Assembly: GCA_015234045.1 (NCBI GenBank)
Contig: JADFWU010000049.1
Coordinates: forward strand, 1 to 22,373
DNA from: Magnetococcales bacterium
GTDB taxonomy: Bacteria; Pseudomonadota; Magnetococcia; Magnetococcales; JADFWU01
Direction of reading: 5' to 3'
Length of the DNA: 22,373 nt
This document shows positions 16,201 through 22,373 of the stretch, in pieces. How positions within the stretch are numbered: position 1 is the first letter of the stretch; each line of letters starts with the position of its first letter. The notes beneath the pieces were generated by a model. The model had not been told where the DNA came from. It did no database searches and saw nothing but the letters and a program-made list of their open reading frames with translations. The translations under genes were made by a program, and so were the position numbers.

Positions 16201-16831
16201 TGTGTTGTAAAATGTCCTGCAACTCCTGCCAATACTCTGTTGTGGCGCAGATATCGCCCATGGAAAACTTGACGATCTCTTCAGGGCGGTAAGCGAGCAT
16301 ATTGAAACAGGAGGGACTGACAAATTGAAACCGGCCATCATCATCAACACGGTAATAGACATCCTGAATAAACCGGCACAACGCTTCATACTGCTGAACA
16401 CCATGGCGCAGCTTCTCAAAACGGTGTTGAACCGCTGTCACATCCCGCACCAATATCAAATCACCATGTTCGGGACTGACTGAAAGGGGGTGGGTATGTC
16501 CCAAAAAATCGACCAAAAAAAGTTGATCTTGATCTGTGCCGTTTAACGGTGCATTTTTTTTGGATTTTCGGCCTTTTTTGATCCAGTGACGACTGCGGGC
16601 TGGCAGGGTTACTTCAAACGTGCCAAGCAGTTGTCCCAAACCGCACTCAGGACAGAGCGTGGCCGCAGGGAGAGGAATTTGAGCGCGTACCAATGTCCAC
16701 CACTCATCCGGCGTTCCCCAAGGAGAAGCCATCGCCGTTAAAGTGGTACTTACTTGATGCAGTGTGTCGTCGGCCTGTCTGAGGCCATAACCAACACTCT
16801 GGTCAGCGTGTACGGATCCGTCCGGTGTCAT
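13205..16831 (-). CDS. Hybrid sensor histidine kinase with PAS domains, two REC domains and a degenerate HPt
   Basis: A 1208-residue protein with no membrane segment seen, so probably cytoplasmic. The first ~140 residues are a poorly recognisable region with a CPECG pair and a basic stretch. Three PAS domains follow (~145-257, 286-394, 405-522). HisKA carries His558 in [15 protein letters not shown]. The HATPase shows NLLSNAVKF, DTGIGLK and GTGLGLAIS. A receiver-like domain (~800-924) has a lone Asp in LVDSS but lacks the usual acidic pair. The second receiver (~970-1090) is complete, with Asp1024 in LMDCQMPVMDG and Lys in LSKPV. Residues ~1104-1208 form an HPt-like four-helix domain, but the motif reads SELRGACSNMG where HPt domains have HxLKG or HKLHG, so Ser1154 replaces the phospho-accepting His. 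The gene is tail to tail with the membrane kinase, 45 bases apart. Confidence 0.9.
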   Translation of the reverse strand: MTPDGSVHADQSVGYGLRQADDTLHQVSTTLTAMASPWGTPDEWWTLVRAQIPLPAATLCPECGLGQLLGTFEVTLPARSRHWIKKGRKSKKNAPLNGTDQDQLFLVDFLGHTHPLSVSPEHGDLILVRDVTAVQHRFEKLRHGVQQYEALCRFIQDVYYRVDDDGRFQFVSPSCFNMLAYRPEEIVKFSMGDICATTEYWQELQDILQHTDMVCDFDIVALCKSGRRIPATLSAHVVRDQHGHRMGIEGILRDISEREQLDTVLAERTRKLQSTVAELGHQKHALDQHAIVAVANASADITCPNKQLVQISRFSSEELSGQKLDTLFRPFHSDVFFKEIWQTLKNGENWRGKLKGKRKEGRPFWCQATITPVSTPSGRPFQYILVATEITDHVLTKQRYSEEKSFLRQVIDTVGDGVMVVDTQGNLTMLNPAGERLLGWSESELLGRYAQEIIHPDQADCDFLSVVDSPLQQSLLRRGFRNDHDTFTCKDGSTIPVAYVATPLYLNEDTDNDGQSGTVLAFRYIHDRLQIIEALQSERDSALEGSRLKSEFLANMSHEIRTPMNAIIGMNNLLLDTELSPEQYEFALTVSESANSLLSLINDILDFSKIEAGKIDLDRVDFTLVTVVESSVDILATQAAEKGLSLLSYIEPSISRVLVGDPGRLRQMLLNLLSNAVKFTNEGEVVLRVITHAINENYVTLKFSVTDTGIGLKGKRKKNKNKQTFKRLFKPFTQANGHTSRQYGGTGLGLAISKRLAELMGGRIGVDSDGPGTGSTFWFKVPFRRSSISRPQDQGEQPNINRLKGVQVAALLKSGSDQEVIYNYLTAWGATCHLIAVNGGPDLDDQLKPLRKKLAVVLVDSSLLESAEVINGILGHQLIQKETPVVTLGLPIERDIEDKLRENGVSYFLYKPVRQAELLATLSGEDPPTKKSDSKSNSSFIVPAVSRQGTQAKQTLSIGDTPVEDALKAMESGRLILLVEDNIVNQKVASMQLKKLGYAVHIAPNGKEAVSAVSRMPYDMVLMDCQMPVMDGFEATQTIRKLDVEATRHIPIIAMTANAMKGDRERCINAGMDDYLSKPVTPDELEKKLAYWIPQSADASPPIELVQLRQLFGADDDVIRELLLHFLPSAREILENLQEAIRQEGVKRMIDVNSELRGACSNMGASRLVQLSRKMERAVTVSNWDEVRETMTMMSHSFQRLETFVEDF

Positions 16832-16992
16832 GGTGTAGACATCCTGTTTGAACTGAGTATACCAAGTCGATGATGTGGAATTTTTTCCGTGGCCCTAAGC
16901 TAAATCCCGTCCATCTAACACTGTAACCAACAGGCGTAACAGTTTCTACGGAGAAAGCGCATAAACGGGAAGGAAAACAGAATATAAAATTT

Positions 16993-17025
16993 CAGAGCAT
17001 GCGCTATCCGTGAGCGCATGCTCTG
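16993..17025 (-). terminator. Hairpin terminator after thpR
   Basis: CAGAGCATGCGCT (16993-17005) and its exact reverse complement (17013-17025) form a 13-bp stem with a 7-base loop. On the leftward strand it is followed by AAATTTTATATT; on the rightward strand by ATTTTG. It lies 100 bases past the thpR stop and before the start of the hybrid kinase gene, where it would insulate the kinase from thpR transcription. Confidence 0.7.
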
Positions 17026-17125
17026 ATTTTGAGGGGGAAATAGAGACTGTTTAGGCGTTACGCCGTTGAATGACGCTACACGCTTTGATGCCTGTTCCAA
17101 CCGGCAACTGCGTAACCCCTAACTG

Positions 17126-17698
17126 TTAACGAACTGGCTCAATCAGTGGCTTGGTAAATACCGGTTGGTACACAGTGCCCGATTGAGATAACTTGGATGA
17201 AAAAAGCGTGATCTTATCAATCAACCAAGGATGTTTGGGCAGGGGAAGGCGTTCCAGTTGATAACGGGATAGTTTTTTAGGTTGGCGCGAGCGCGCTACG
17301 GTAACATGAGCTTGAAACCGTTGTTCAATGGGATCTTCCCAACCAATAGATCGAATCTCTTTCACCAAGTCCGTTAATGCAGGAAGAGTCTCACCTCCAA
17401 GACCCAGCCATACAACGCGCGGATTGGCTGGGGCTGGAAACACGCCCCAGCGCGTCCAATCCAGAGTCATTGGTTGGGTACGGGCGGCCAGACGGGTTAA
17501 TCCCTCTTCAAGAATGGTCTGCTGTTGTGTCGTAATCTCGCCAAGAAAGCGCAACGTGAGGTGATAGTTTGTTGCGTTAAGCCATCGAAGTCCGGTTAGA
17601 GAAGAGCGCGCCTGTTGGACCACTGAGACAAGTTCAGCACGCAAAGCATCAGAAGGAGAGCTGGCTATAAATAGCCGCTCCTGGTCTGCAAAATCCAT
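17126..17698 (-). CDS. thpR: RNA 2',3'-cyclic phosphodiesterase (2H phosphoesterase, 2'-5' RNA ligase family)
   Basis: A 190-residue protein of the usual ThpR/LigT length. The two HxTx motifs that define 2H phosphoesterases are present: HLTL in NYHLTLRFLG (about residue 46) and HVTV in AHVTVAR (about 129). ERLFIA near the N-terminus and VFPAPANPRVVWLGL in the middle match the family. These enzymes open 2',3'-cyclic phosphate RNA ends to 2'-phosphates, and in vitro can reversibly join tRNA halves through a 2'-5' bond. The start is ATG 17696-17698; no clear ribosome binding site was seen. It is monocistronic here, with a hairpin terminator downstream and a 592-base gene-free stretch upstream. 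Confidence 0.93.
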   Translation of the reverse strand: MDFADQERLFIASSPSDALRAELVSVVQQARSSLTGLRWLNATNYHLTLRFLGEITTQQQTILEEGLTRLAARTQPMTLDWTRWGVFPAPANPRVVWLGLGGETLPALTDLVKEIRSIGWEDPIEQRFQAHVTVARSRQPKKLSRYQLERLPLPKHPWLIDKITLFSSKLSQSGTVYQPVFTKPLIEPVR

Positions 17699-18290
17699 AT
17701 TTATGAGCCGTTATCGTTATTGTAGAAAATGCAGATCTACTCACTTAGAGCTACGGAAAAAAGAAACATCCCATTCACGGATTTTTTGGTTCGTCCGCTG
17801 CGCTTCAGAAAGGGAAACATGATAATAGGCATGCGCCCCCTTTTTTGTGCCTTTCGGACCAACCTATATTCTGCGTGATTGGGATGATTAATCTTCTCCG
17901 TGGCCCTTATTGAGCGTAGTTAAGAACGTGCTGTTTTTTGGCAAATAAGACCGAAAATAACATGCGGCACATTGTTGCATATCCGCAGATTTCGATTATC
18001 TGTTTCTGTGGCTATCAGCCATGCCGTAGCAAGTTTCCAAACACGCTCTCAGCAATAACTGCCTGAGTATCAATACATGTTCTTAGTTGTCAAGAAGTAA
18101 CTGGACAACAGCTCATACGTAATACTTTGTTATTTATTTGAGAAAAGCTGTCTTGCTAAATAATAAATATTCTACTGAAAAATACAATGAACACAGTGCA
18201 GAATTATTTCGAAAATATCGAATATGTGGCAAAATCAAGCGATTGACGCGTGATTTTTTTCCTGTTTCCGTAGGGTTGATTCTGTTGCGT
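17699..18290. other. Gene-free stretch of 592 bases
   Basis: No credible coding frame, tRNA clover-leaf or insertion sequence was recognised. The right half (about 18110-18235) is clearly richer in A and T than the rest of the window. A rightward frame starting at 18138 crosses into ridA and transketolase antisense and resembles no protein I know. The region must contain the thpR promoter and the end of the ridA transcript, but I could not place either. No hairpin with a T tract was found directly after the ridA stop. Confidence 0.5.
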
Positions 18291-18674
18291 TCAACGTGCA
18301 AGCGTGGCAACAGCATCAATTTCGATAGAGACCCCTTTTGGAAGTGCAGAAACCTCAATGGTTGCACGGGCCGGGAATGGGGCCTCAAAATAACGGCTGT
18401 AGACCTGATTGACGTGCTCAAAAGTGCTGAGGTCAGTCAGATAGATCGTGGTCTTCAATACCGTGCCATAGTCGCCACCAGCCGCCTTGAGGATGGCTCC
18501 AAGGCTTTCCATGACCCGTTGGGTTTGAGCGGAGATATCTGCGCCGATACTTTGTCCGGTCGCGGGATCAAGTGGAATCTGACCGGAGATAAAAATCATA
18601 CCATTGTGTACGACAGCTTGACTGTATGGCCCGATGGCTTCTGGTGCATCAGGCGTTTGAATCGATTGTTTCAT
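18291..18674 (-). CDS. ridA: RidA/YjgF family enamine/imine deaminase
   Basis: A 127-residue protein of the RidA family. These cytoplasmic trimers hydrolyse reactive 2-aminoacrylate and other enamine/imine intermediates released by PLP enzymes. Matching segments are APEAIGPYSQAV at the N-terminus, FISGQIPLDP, VLKTTIYLTDL with the family Thr, and the C-terminal signature PARATIEVSALPKGVSIEIDA, whose Arg binds the substrate carboxylate. ATG 18672-18674 is chosen; an upstream in-frame start would place the coding region across the transketolase terminator. No strong ribosome binding site is visible. Only 32 bases separate it from that terminator, so its own promoter must overlap the terminator or the transketolase end, or it depends on read-through. 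Confidence 0.95.
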   Translation of the reverse strand: MKQSIQTPDAPEAIGPYSQAVVHNGMIFISGQIPLDPATGQSIGADISAQTQRVMESLGAILKAAGGDYGTVLKTTIYLTDLSTFEHVNQVYSRYFEAPFPARATIEVSALPKGVSIEIDAVATLAR

Positions 18675-18706
18675 GGGATCGGTCTTGTCATTGTAGAAAA
18701 ATATAA

Positions 18707-18739
18707 AAAAGAGCCTGCTAATCAAAGGCAGGCTCTTTT
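18707..18739 (-). terminator. Intrinsic terminator of transketolase
   Basis: AAAAGAGCCTGC (18707-18718) pairs perfectly with GCAGGCTCTTTT (18728-18739) around a 9-base loop. On the leftward strand the stem ends in a T run that continues into TTATATTTTT. It begins 29 bases after the transketolase stop and is the clearest terminator in the window. Confidence 0.88.
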
Positions 18740-18768
18740 ATTCAGTGCTGATTTTCAGGCATTACTGA

Positions 18769-20808
18769 CTACTTTTTTTTCTTCTTTTTTTTCTTCTTCT
18801 TGTTGGGAACCTCAGCGGATACAGCGTTTTTGGTCGTATTGGCTGAGATATTCTGTTTCGCCAGGGTTACCGCGTTATCCACGCTGAAACCATAGCGTTT
18901 CAGAATGTCACCACCGGGAGCAGAGCAACCAAATTGGTCAACTGTGAGCAGCGCACCATTGAGACCAACCCAGCGATGCCAACCCATACTGCTGCCTGCT
19001 TCCATGCCGAGGCGGGCGGAAACAGTCGGTGGGATCACGTGATCCTTATAGCTTTGTGACTGCTCTTCAAACAGCTCCCAACAGGGCATGGAAATGACCC
19101 GCGCTTGGATCTTCTCTTCCGCTAAAACAGCTTGTGTTTGGATGGCCAGGTGAACCTCACTACCGGTTGCTAATAGCAATATATCCGGTGTGCCACGGCA
19201 ATCAGACAGGATATAGCCGCCTTTGGCGACTTCTTCATTGCAAGGCTTGAGTGTCGGCAGCTTCTGACGAGACAGGATCAATGAAGAGGGTTGCTTGCGG
19301 GAAAGTGCCACTTTCCAGGCCGCAGCCGTTTCGTAGCCATCGGCGGGTCGCAATACCAACATGTTGGGCATGGCACGCAGAGTGGCCACATGTTCCACGG
19401 GTTGGTGCGTTGGGCCGTCTTCACCCACGGCGATGCTGTCGTGGGTCAATACATAGACCACCTGCGAACCCATCAACGCGGACAGACGCATTGCGCCGCG
19501 CATATAGTCTGAAAAGACGAGAAATGTGCCGCAGTAGGGAATTAAACCACCATGCAGTGCCATACCATTACACATGGCCGACATGGCATGTTCCCGAATG
19601 CCGAAGTGGATGTTCCGATCTGCCAGATCATCGCCCTTCAAGGTGGTGTTGTTGGAGGGGCCAAGGTCGGCAGAACCGCCTACCAGTGCAGGAATGTCAC
19701 CAGCAATGGCATTGAGCACCATGCCGGAGGCAGAGCGGGTGGCCGTTGGTGCATTGAATACTACCTCATTCAGTGACTTGATCCAATCTGTACCGGGATC
19801 GCCTGCATTTTGGCGGGTCAGTTGGGCGGCGGTTTCAGGGAACCGGGTTTTGAACGCTTCCAAATTAGCGGCCCACTCTTGAGCTTGTTTTTTGCCACGC
19901 TCAATTACAGTTGCAAAGGCATCACGCACGGCAGCGGAAACATGAAACCGCTCTTTGGGCATATTGAATGCGTCATGCGTTGCGTCCAGATCAGCATCAT
20001 TGAGAGGAGAGCCGTGGATGCTGGAGGTGTCCGCTTTAGGCGATCCGTGGCCAATGATGGTGCGTACCATGATCAGTGTTGGACGATCTTCTTCCGCTTT
20101 GCCTTGAAGAATAGCGGCTTCAATGGCATCCAGATCCTCGCCATTTTCCACTTCCAATACTTGCCATTCATATGATTCAAAGCGACGACGTACCTGCTCA
20201 CTGAAGGTCAGATCCGTGCGCCCTTCAATAGTGATGCGATTGTCATCATAGAGGTAGACCATTTTGCCAAGGCAGAGATGGCCAGCCAGAGACGCCGCCT
20301 CAGCAGCAACACCTTCCATCAGGTCACCATCAGAGACGATGGCATAGATGTTATGGTCTGACAGAGGCAGGAAGTCGCTGTGATTGAAGGTCTGAGCCAT
20401 TCGGCGTTCGGCCAACGCCATACCCACACCCATGGCAAACCCCTGACCCAGAGGGCCGGTGGTGGTTTCCACGCCGGGTGTGTGTCCAAACTCCGGATGT
20501 CCGGGGGTTTTGCTGTCCATTTGGCGGAACTGTTTGAGATCCTCAAGAGAGAGGTCGTAACCACTCATATGAAGCAGTGCGTAGAGCAAGGCAGAGCCAT
20601 GTCCCGCTGACAGAATAAACCGATCCCGATTATACCAGCTGGGATCGACCGGGTTGTGACGCATGATGCGTTTCCAAAGCACGGTCGCCATGGGTGCAGC
20701 ACCCAAAGGCATGCCAGGATGACCTGAGTTTGCCTGGCTGACCATATCAGCAGCCAGAAGGCGAACGGTGTTAACGCACTGTTGTTCAATGGGGTCGGTG
20801 TTCATCAT
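18769..20808 (-). CDS. tkt: Transketolase with a decalysine C-terminus
   Basis: A full-length 679-residue transketolase, the TPP- and magnesium-dependent enzyme that moves two-carbon units between ketose and aldose phosphates in the pentose phosphate or Calvin cycle. Motifs in order: [16 protein letters not shown] (about 27), [16 protein letters not shown] (about 108), the TPP-binding [19 protein letters not shown] (about 160) ending in DDN, IREHAM with the catalytic Glu, and the signature [13 protein letters not shown] (about 460-472). The fold ends near LAKQNIS; the last residues AEVPN are followed by ten Lys codons (18772-18801) and TAG. This tail is not part of the family fold. GGAAC lies upstream of two adjacent ATG codons; the first is used. 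A terminator follows. TATAGA near 20941-20946 could be the -10 box. Confidence 0.96.
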   Translation of the reverse strand: MMNTDPIEQQCVNTVRLLAADMVSQANSGHPGMPLGAAPMATVLWKRIMRHNPVDPSWYNRDRFILSAGHGSALLYALLHMSGYDLSLEDLKQFRQMDSKTPGHPEFGHTPGVETTTGPLGQGFAMGVGMALAERRMAQTFNHSDFLPLSDHNIYAIVSDGDLMEGVAAEAASLAGHLCLGKMVYLYDDNRITIEGRTDLTFSEQVRRRFESYEWQVLEVENGEDLDAIEAAILQGKAEEDRPTLIMVRTIIGHGSPKADTSSIHGSPLNDADLDATHDAFNMPKERFHVSAAVRDAFATVIERGKKQAQEWAANLEAFKTRFPETAAQLTRQNAGDPGTDWIKSLNEVVFNAPTATRSASGMVLNAIAGDIPALVGGSADLGPSNNTTLKGDDLADRNIHFGIREHAMSAMCNGMALHGGLIPYCGTFLVFSDYMRGAMRLSALMGSQVVYVLTHDSIAVGEDGPTHQPVEHVATLRAMPNMLVLRPADGYETAAAWKVALSRKQPSSLILSRQKLPTLKPCNEEVAKGGYILSDCRGTPDILLLATGSEVHLAIQTQAVLAEEKIQARVISMPCWELFEEQSQSYKDHVIPPTVSARLGMEAGSSMGWHRWVGLNGALLTVDQFGCSAPGGDILKRYGFSVDNAVTLAKQNISANTTKNAVSAEVPNKKKKKKKKKK

Positions 20809-21036
20809 TGCGTTCCAGAAATGGAGTTCAAGCCCAATTGGGAACCACTTGTGTTGCCCAATAGACAGGCTGTTTGAAGACCGTTAAGACTCACAGAGTC
20901 CAGGTCTGAAGGGGGCACTTCAATTGAGCAAAGCATTCTATAAAAGTATGGTCCGATTATGTATCACAGTTAGCGCTGTTCGGAAATGGATGATCACTTT
21001 AAACAGATGTGGACTGGTTGATTTTTTTAAAAGTGT

Positions 21037-21075
21037 AACGCTCTCTTCTTGATGTCAGATCAGGAAAAGAGCGTT
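21037..21075 (-). terminator. Hairpin terminator of glutamate dehydrogenase
   Basis: Bases 21037-21053 and 21059-21075 form a 17-bp stem with one mismatch and one G-T pair, closed by a 5-base loop. It begins 15 bases after the glutamate dehydrogenase stop. On the leftward strand ACACTTTT follows, so the T tract is short and slightly displaced, making it a somewhat atypical intrinsic terminator. Confidence 0.65.
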
Positions 21076-21090
21076 GTTCATATACGTGAT

Positions 21091-22373
21091 TTAGTGTTGC
21101 AAGTAAAACGACTTGGTGCCGTGATCATCCATGGCTGTGCTGATGCGGGTCAACGCATGGATGTAGGCTGCGGTACGGGCAGAGACGTTTTTTTTCTGCA
21201 TGATCGACCAAACCGCTTCCGATTCACGAACCATGCGTTCTTCAAGACGCTCATTTATCTCTTCAAGTTTCCAATAGTAACCGGAACGATTCTGAACCCA
21301 TTCAAAGTACGAGACTGTGACACCGCCTGCGTTGACCAGGATATCAGGAAACACTGTGATACCGTTTTTGAGAAGAATCTCTTCTCCGTCAAAGGAGGTG
21401 GGGCCATTGGCAACCTCAAACACCAGTCGTGCTTTGACTTGGTCGGCGTTATCAGCAGTGATTTGATTTTCCAGGGCTGCGGGAATCAGTACATCCACAT
21501 CCAGGGTCAATAGCTCTTCATTGGTGATGACCTGATGATCTTGAATGCTACACACTGAGCCTTCGCAGTAGACTGCTTTTAAAGCGCGTGTTTCTTCTTT
21601 AGATTTACGAACACTGGGAATATCCAATCCTTCAGAGCGATAAATGCCGCCCTTGGAGTCACTTACGGCAACCACTTTATAGCCGGCATCAAAAAGCAGT
21701 CCCGCCAGAATTGAGCCTGCATTGCCAAAGCCTTGAATGGCCACCGTGGTTGTTTCAGCCTGATAGTCCATTTTGGGAAGCAGTGTTTGCATGGTATGGA
21801 AAGCGCCCATGGCCGTTGCGGTCTCTCGTCCGAGGCTGCCACCCATGGAGATGGGTTTGCCGGTAATGACATCTGGGTTGTGAGAGCGTTTGATGATGTT
21901 GTACTGGTCCATCATCCAACCCATAATCATGGCATTGGTATAGACATCGGGTGCGGGCACATCAATATCCGGGCCGATAAAGTCAGCGATGGCATTGATG
22001 TAGCCCCGTGAAAGCCGTTCGAGTTCAAATCGGGAAAGGGCTTTTGGGTCAACAGTGATACCGCCTTTTCCGCCACCATAAGGCAGATCCATGACCGCAC
22101 ATTTGAAGGTCATCCAGAAGGCTAGGGATTGCACTTCGTCCAGATTGACATTGGGATGAAATCGGATGCCACCCTTGGCTGGTCCACGGGTATCGTCATA
22201 GCGCACCCGATATCCTTGAAATATTTTCAGATCACCACTGTCCATCCGAACCGGAATTCTGACGATCAGGCTGGCTTTAGGGGTTTTCAGTTTCTCAATT
22301 GCGTCATCGGACAGGGAGAGTTGATCCAGGGCTTTTTTTAAATGACGTTCCGCGTCTAACAGCAAAGTGCTCA
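21091..22373 (-). CDS. gdhA: Glu/Leu/Phe/Val-type glutamate dehydrogenase (start codon cut by window edge)
   Basis: The open frame runs to the right edge. Leftward it reads (N)TG AGC ACT TTG, so the true start is very probably an ATG or GTG missing only its first base, giving MSTLLLDAERHLKKAL and 427 residues, the usual length for hexameric GDH. The N-terminal domain has VRYDDTRGPAKGGIRFHP and the glutamate dehydrogenase signature LPYGGGKGGI with the catalytic Lys. PAPDVYTNAMIMGWM carries the catalytic Asp region. The Rossmann domain has VAIQGFGNAG, and later IPAALENQIT and NAGGVTVSYFEW. It interconverts glutamate and 2-oxoglutarate plus ammonia. Asp in VAVSDSKGG at the end of the second strand favours NAD over NADP, but that is inference. 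A hairpin terminator follows. Confidence 0.93.
   Translation of the reverse strand, partial: STLLLDAERHLKKALDQLSLSDDAIEKLKTPKASLIVRIPVRMDSGDLKIFQGYRVRYDDTRGPAKGGIRFHPNVNLDEVQSLAFWMTFKCAVMDLPYGGGKGGITVDPKALSRFELERLSRGYINAIADFIGPDIDVPAPDVYTNAMIMGWMMDQYNIIKRSHNPDVITGKPISMGGSLGRETATAMGAFHTMQTLLPKMDYQAETTTVAIQGFGNAGSILAGLLFDAGYKVVAVSDSKGGIYRSEGLDIPSVRKSKEETRALKAVYCEGSVCSIQDHQVITNEELLTLDVDVLIPAALENQITADNADQVKARLVFEVANGPTSFDGEEILLKNGITVFPDILVNAGGVTVSYFEWVQNRSGYYWKLEEINERLEERMVRESEAVWSIMQKKNVSARTAAYIHALTRISTAMDDHGTKSFYLQH

Noticed and set aside
17699-18290. tRNA or insertion-sequence remnant in the 592-base gap
   Set aside because: No clover-leaf with a T-loop GTTCRA pattern in a paired context, no CCA end, and no paired terminal repeats or transposase fragment were found.
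18138-18887. Rightward 249-codon frame over the gap, ridA and transketolase end
   Set aside because: It is antisense to two certain genes and has no recognisable domain; most of it is the shadow of ridA.

Overview
The window reads as a contiguous piece of a proteobacterial chromosome with roughly even base composition and high coding density. No mobile genes, rRNA, tRNA or CRISPR array were seen. Two large hybrid histidine kinases, a SPOR-domain outer-membrane protein with a signal peptide and a FolM-type pteridine reductase fit a Gram-negative proteobacterium. A magnetococcus-like or other deep-branching lineage is possible, but I cannot fix the taxon by eye. Two genes are cut by the window edges: a response regulator with a phosphatase output at the left, and a glutamate dehydrogenase at the right whose start codon loses one base.

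Left block (1-3445): the cut response regulator/SpoIIE phosphatase runs rightward and meets a leftward cluster tail to tail. In transcription order that cluster is a short RNase D, a pteridine reductase (folM), dihydroneopterin aldolase (folB) and HPPK (folK). The last three act on pterins in folate or tetrahydromonapterin synthesis. A solitary rightward gene (3676-4914) encodes an unrecognised all-helical, probably HEAT/ARM-like protein with an acidic N-terminus. It is followed by a 412-base gene-free stretch holding a perfect 20-bp inverted repeat and a compact array of five stem-loops.

Middle block (5327-9391): a leftward run in transcription order is an exported SPOR plus beta-barrel protein, an MTH1187-family thiamine-binding-like protein, a proteasome/HslV-like N-terminal-threonine hydrolase, a tiny HMA-fold protein with a CxC motif, and a radical SAM/SPASM enzyme. 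The last four are separated by 16-42 bases and are probably co-transcribed. The 55 bases in front of the MTH1187 gene can fold two ways, one of which hides its strong ribosome binding site. This cluster is the best candidate for something not described before.

Signalling block (9704-16831): two very large hybrid histidine kinases face each other tail to tail with 45 bases between them. One is membrane-bound. The other appears cytoplasmic and ends in an HPt-like domain in which serine replaces the phospho-accepting histidine. Neither protein can therefore complete a four-step phosphorelay alone.

Right block (17126-22373), all leftward: RNA cyclic phosphodiesterase thpR, a 592-base gene-free stretch, ridA, transketolase with a C-terminal run of ten lysines, and glutamate dehydrogenase. 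Clear hairpin terminators follow thpR, transketolase and glutamate dehydrogenase.
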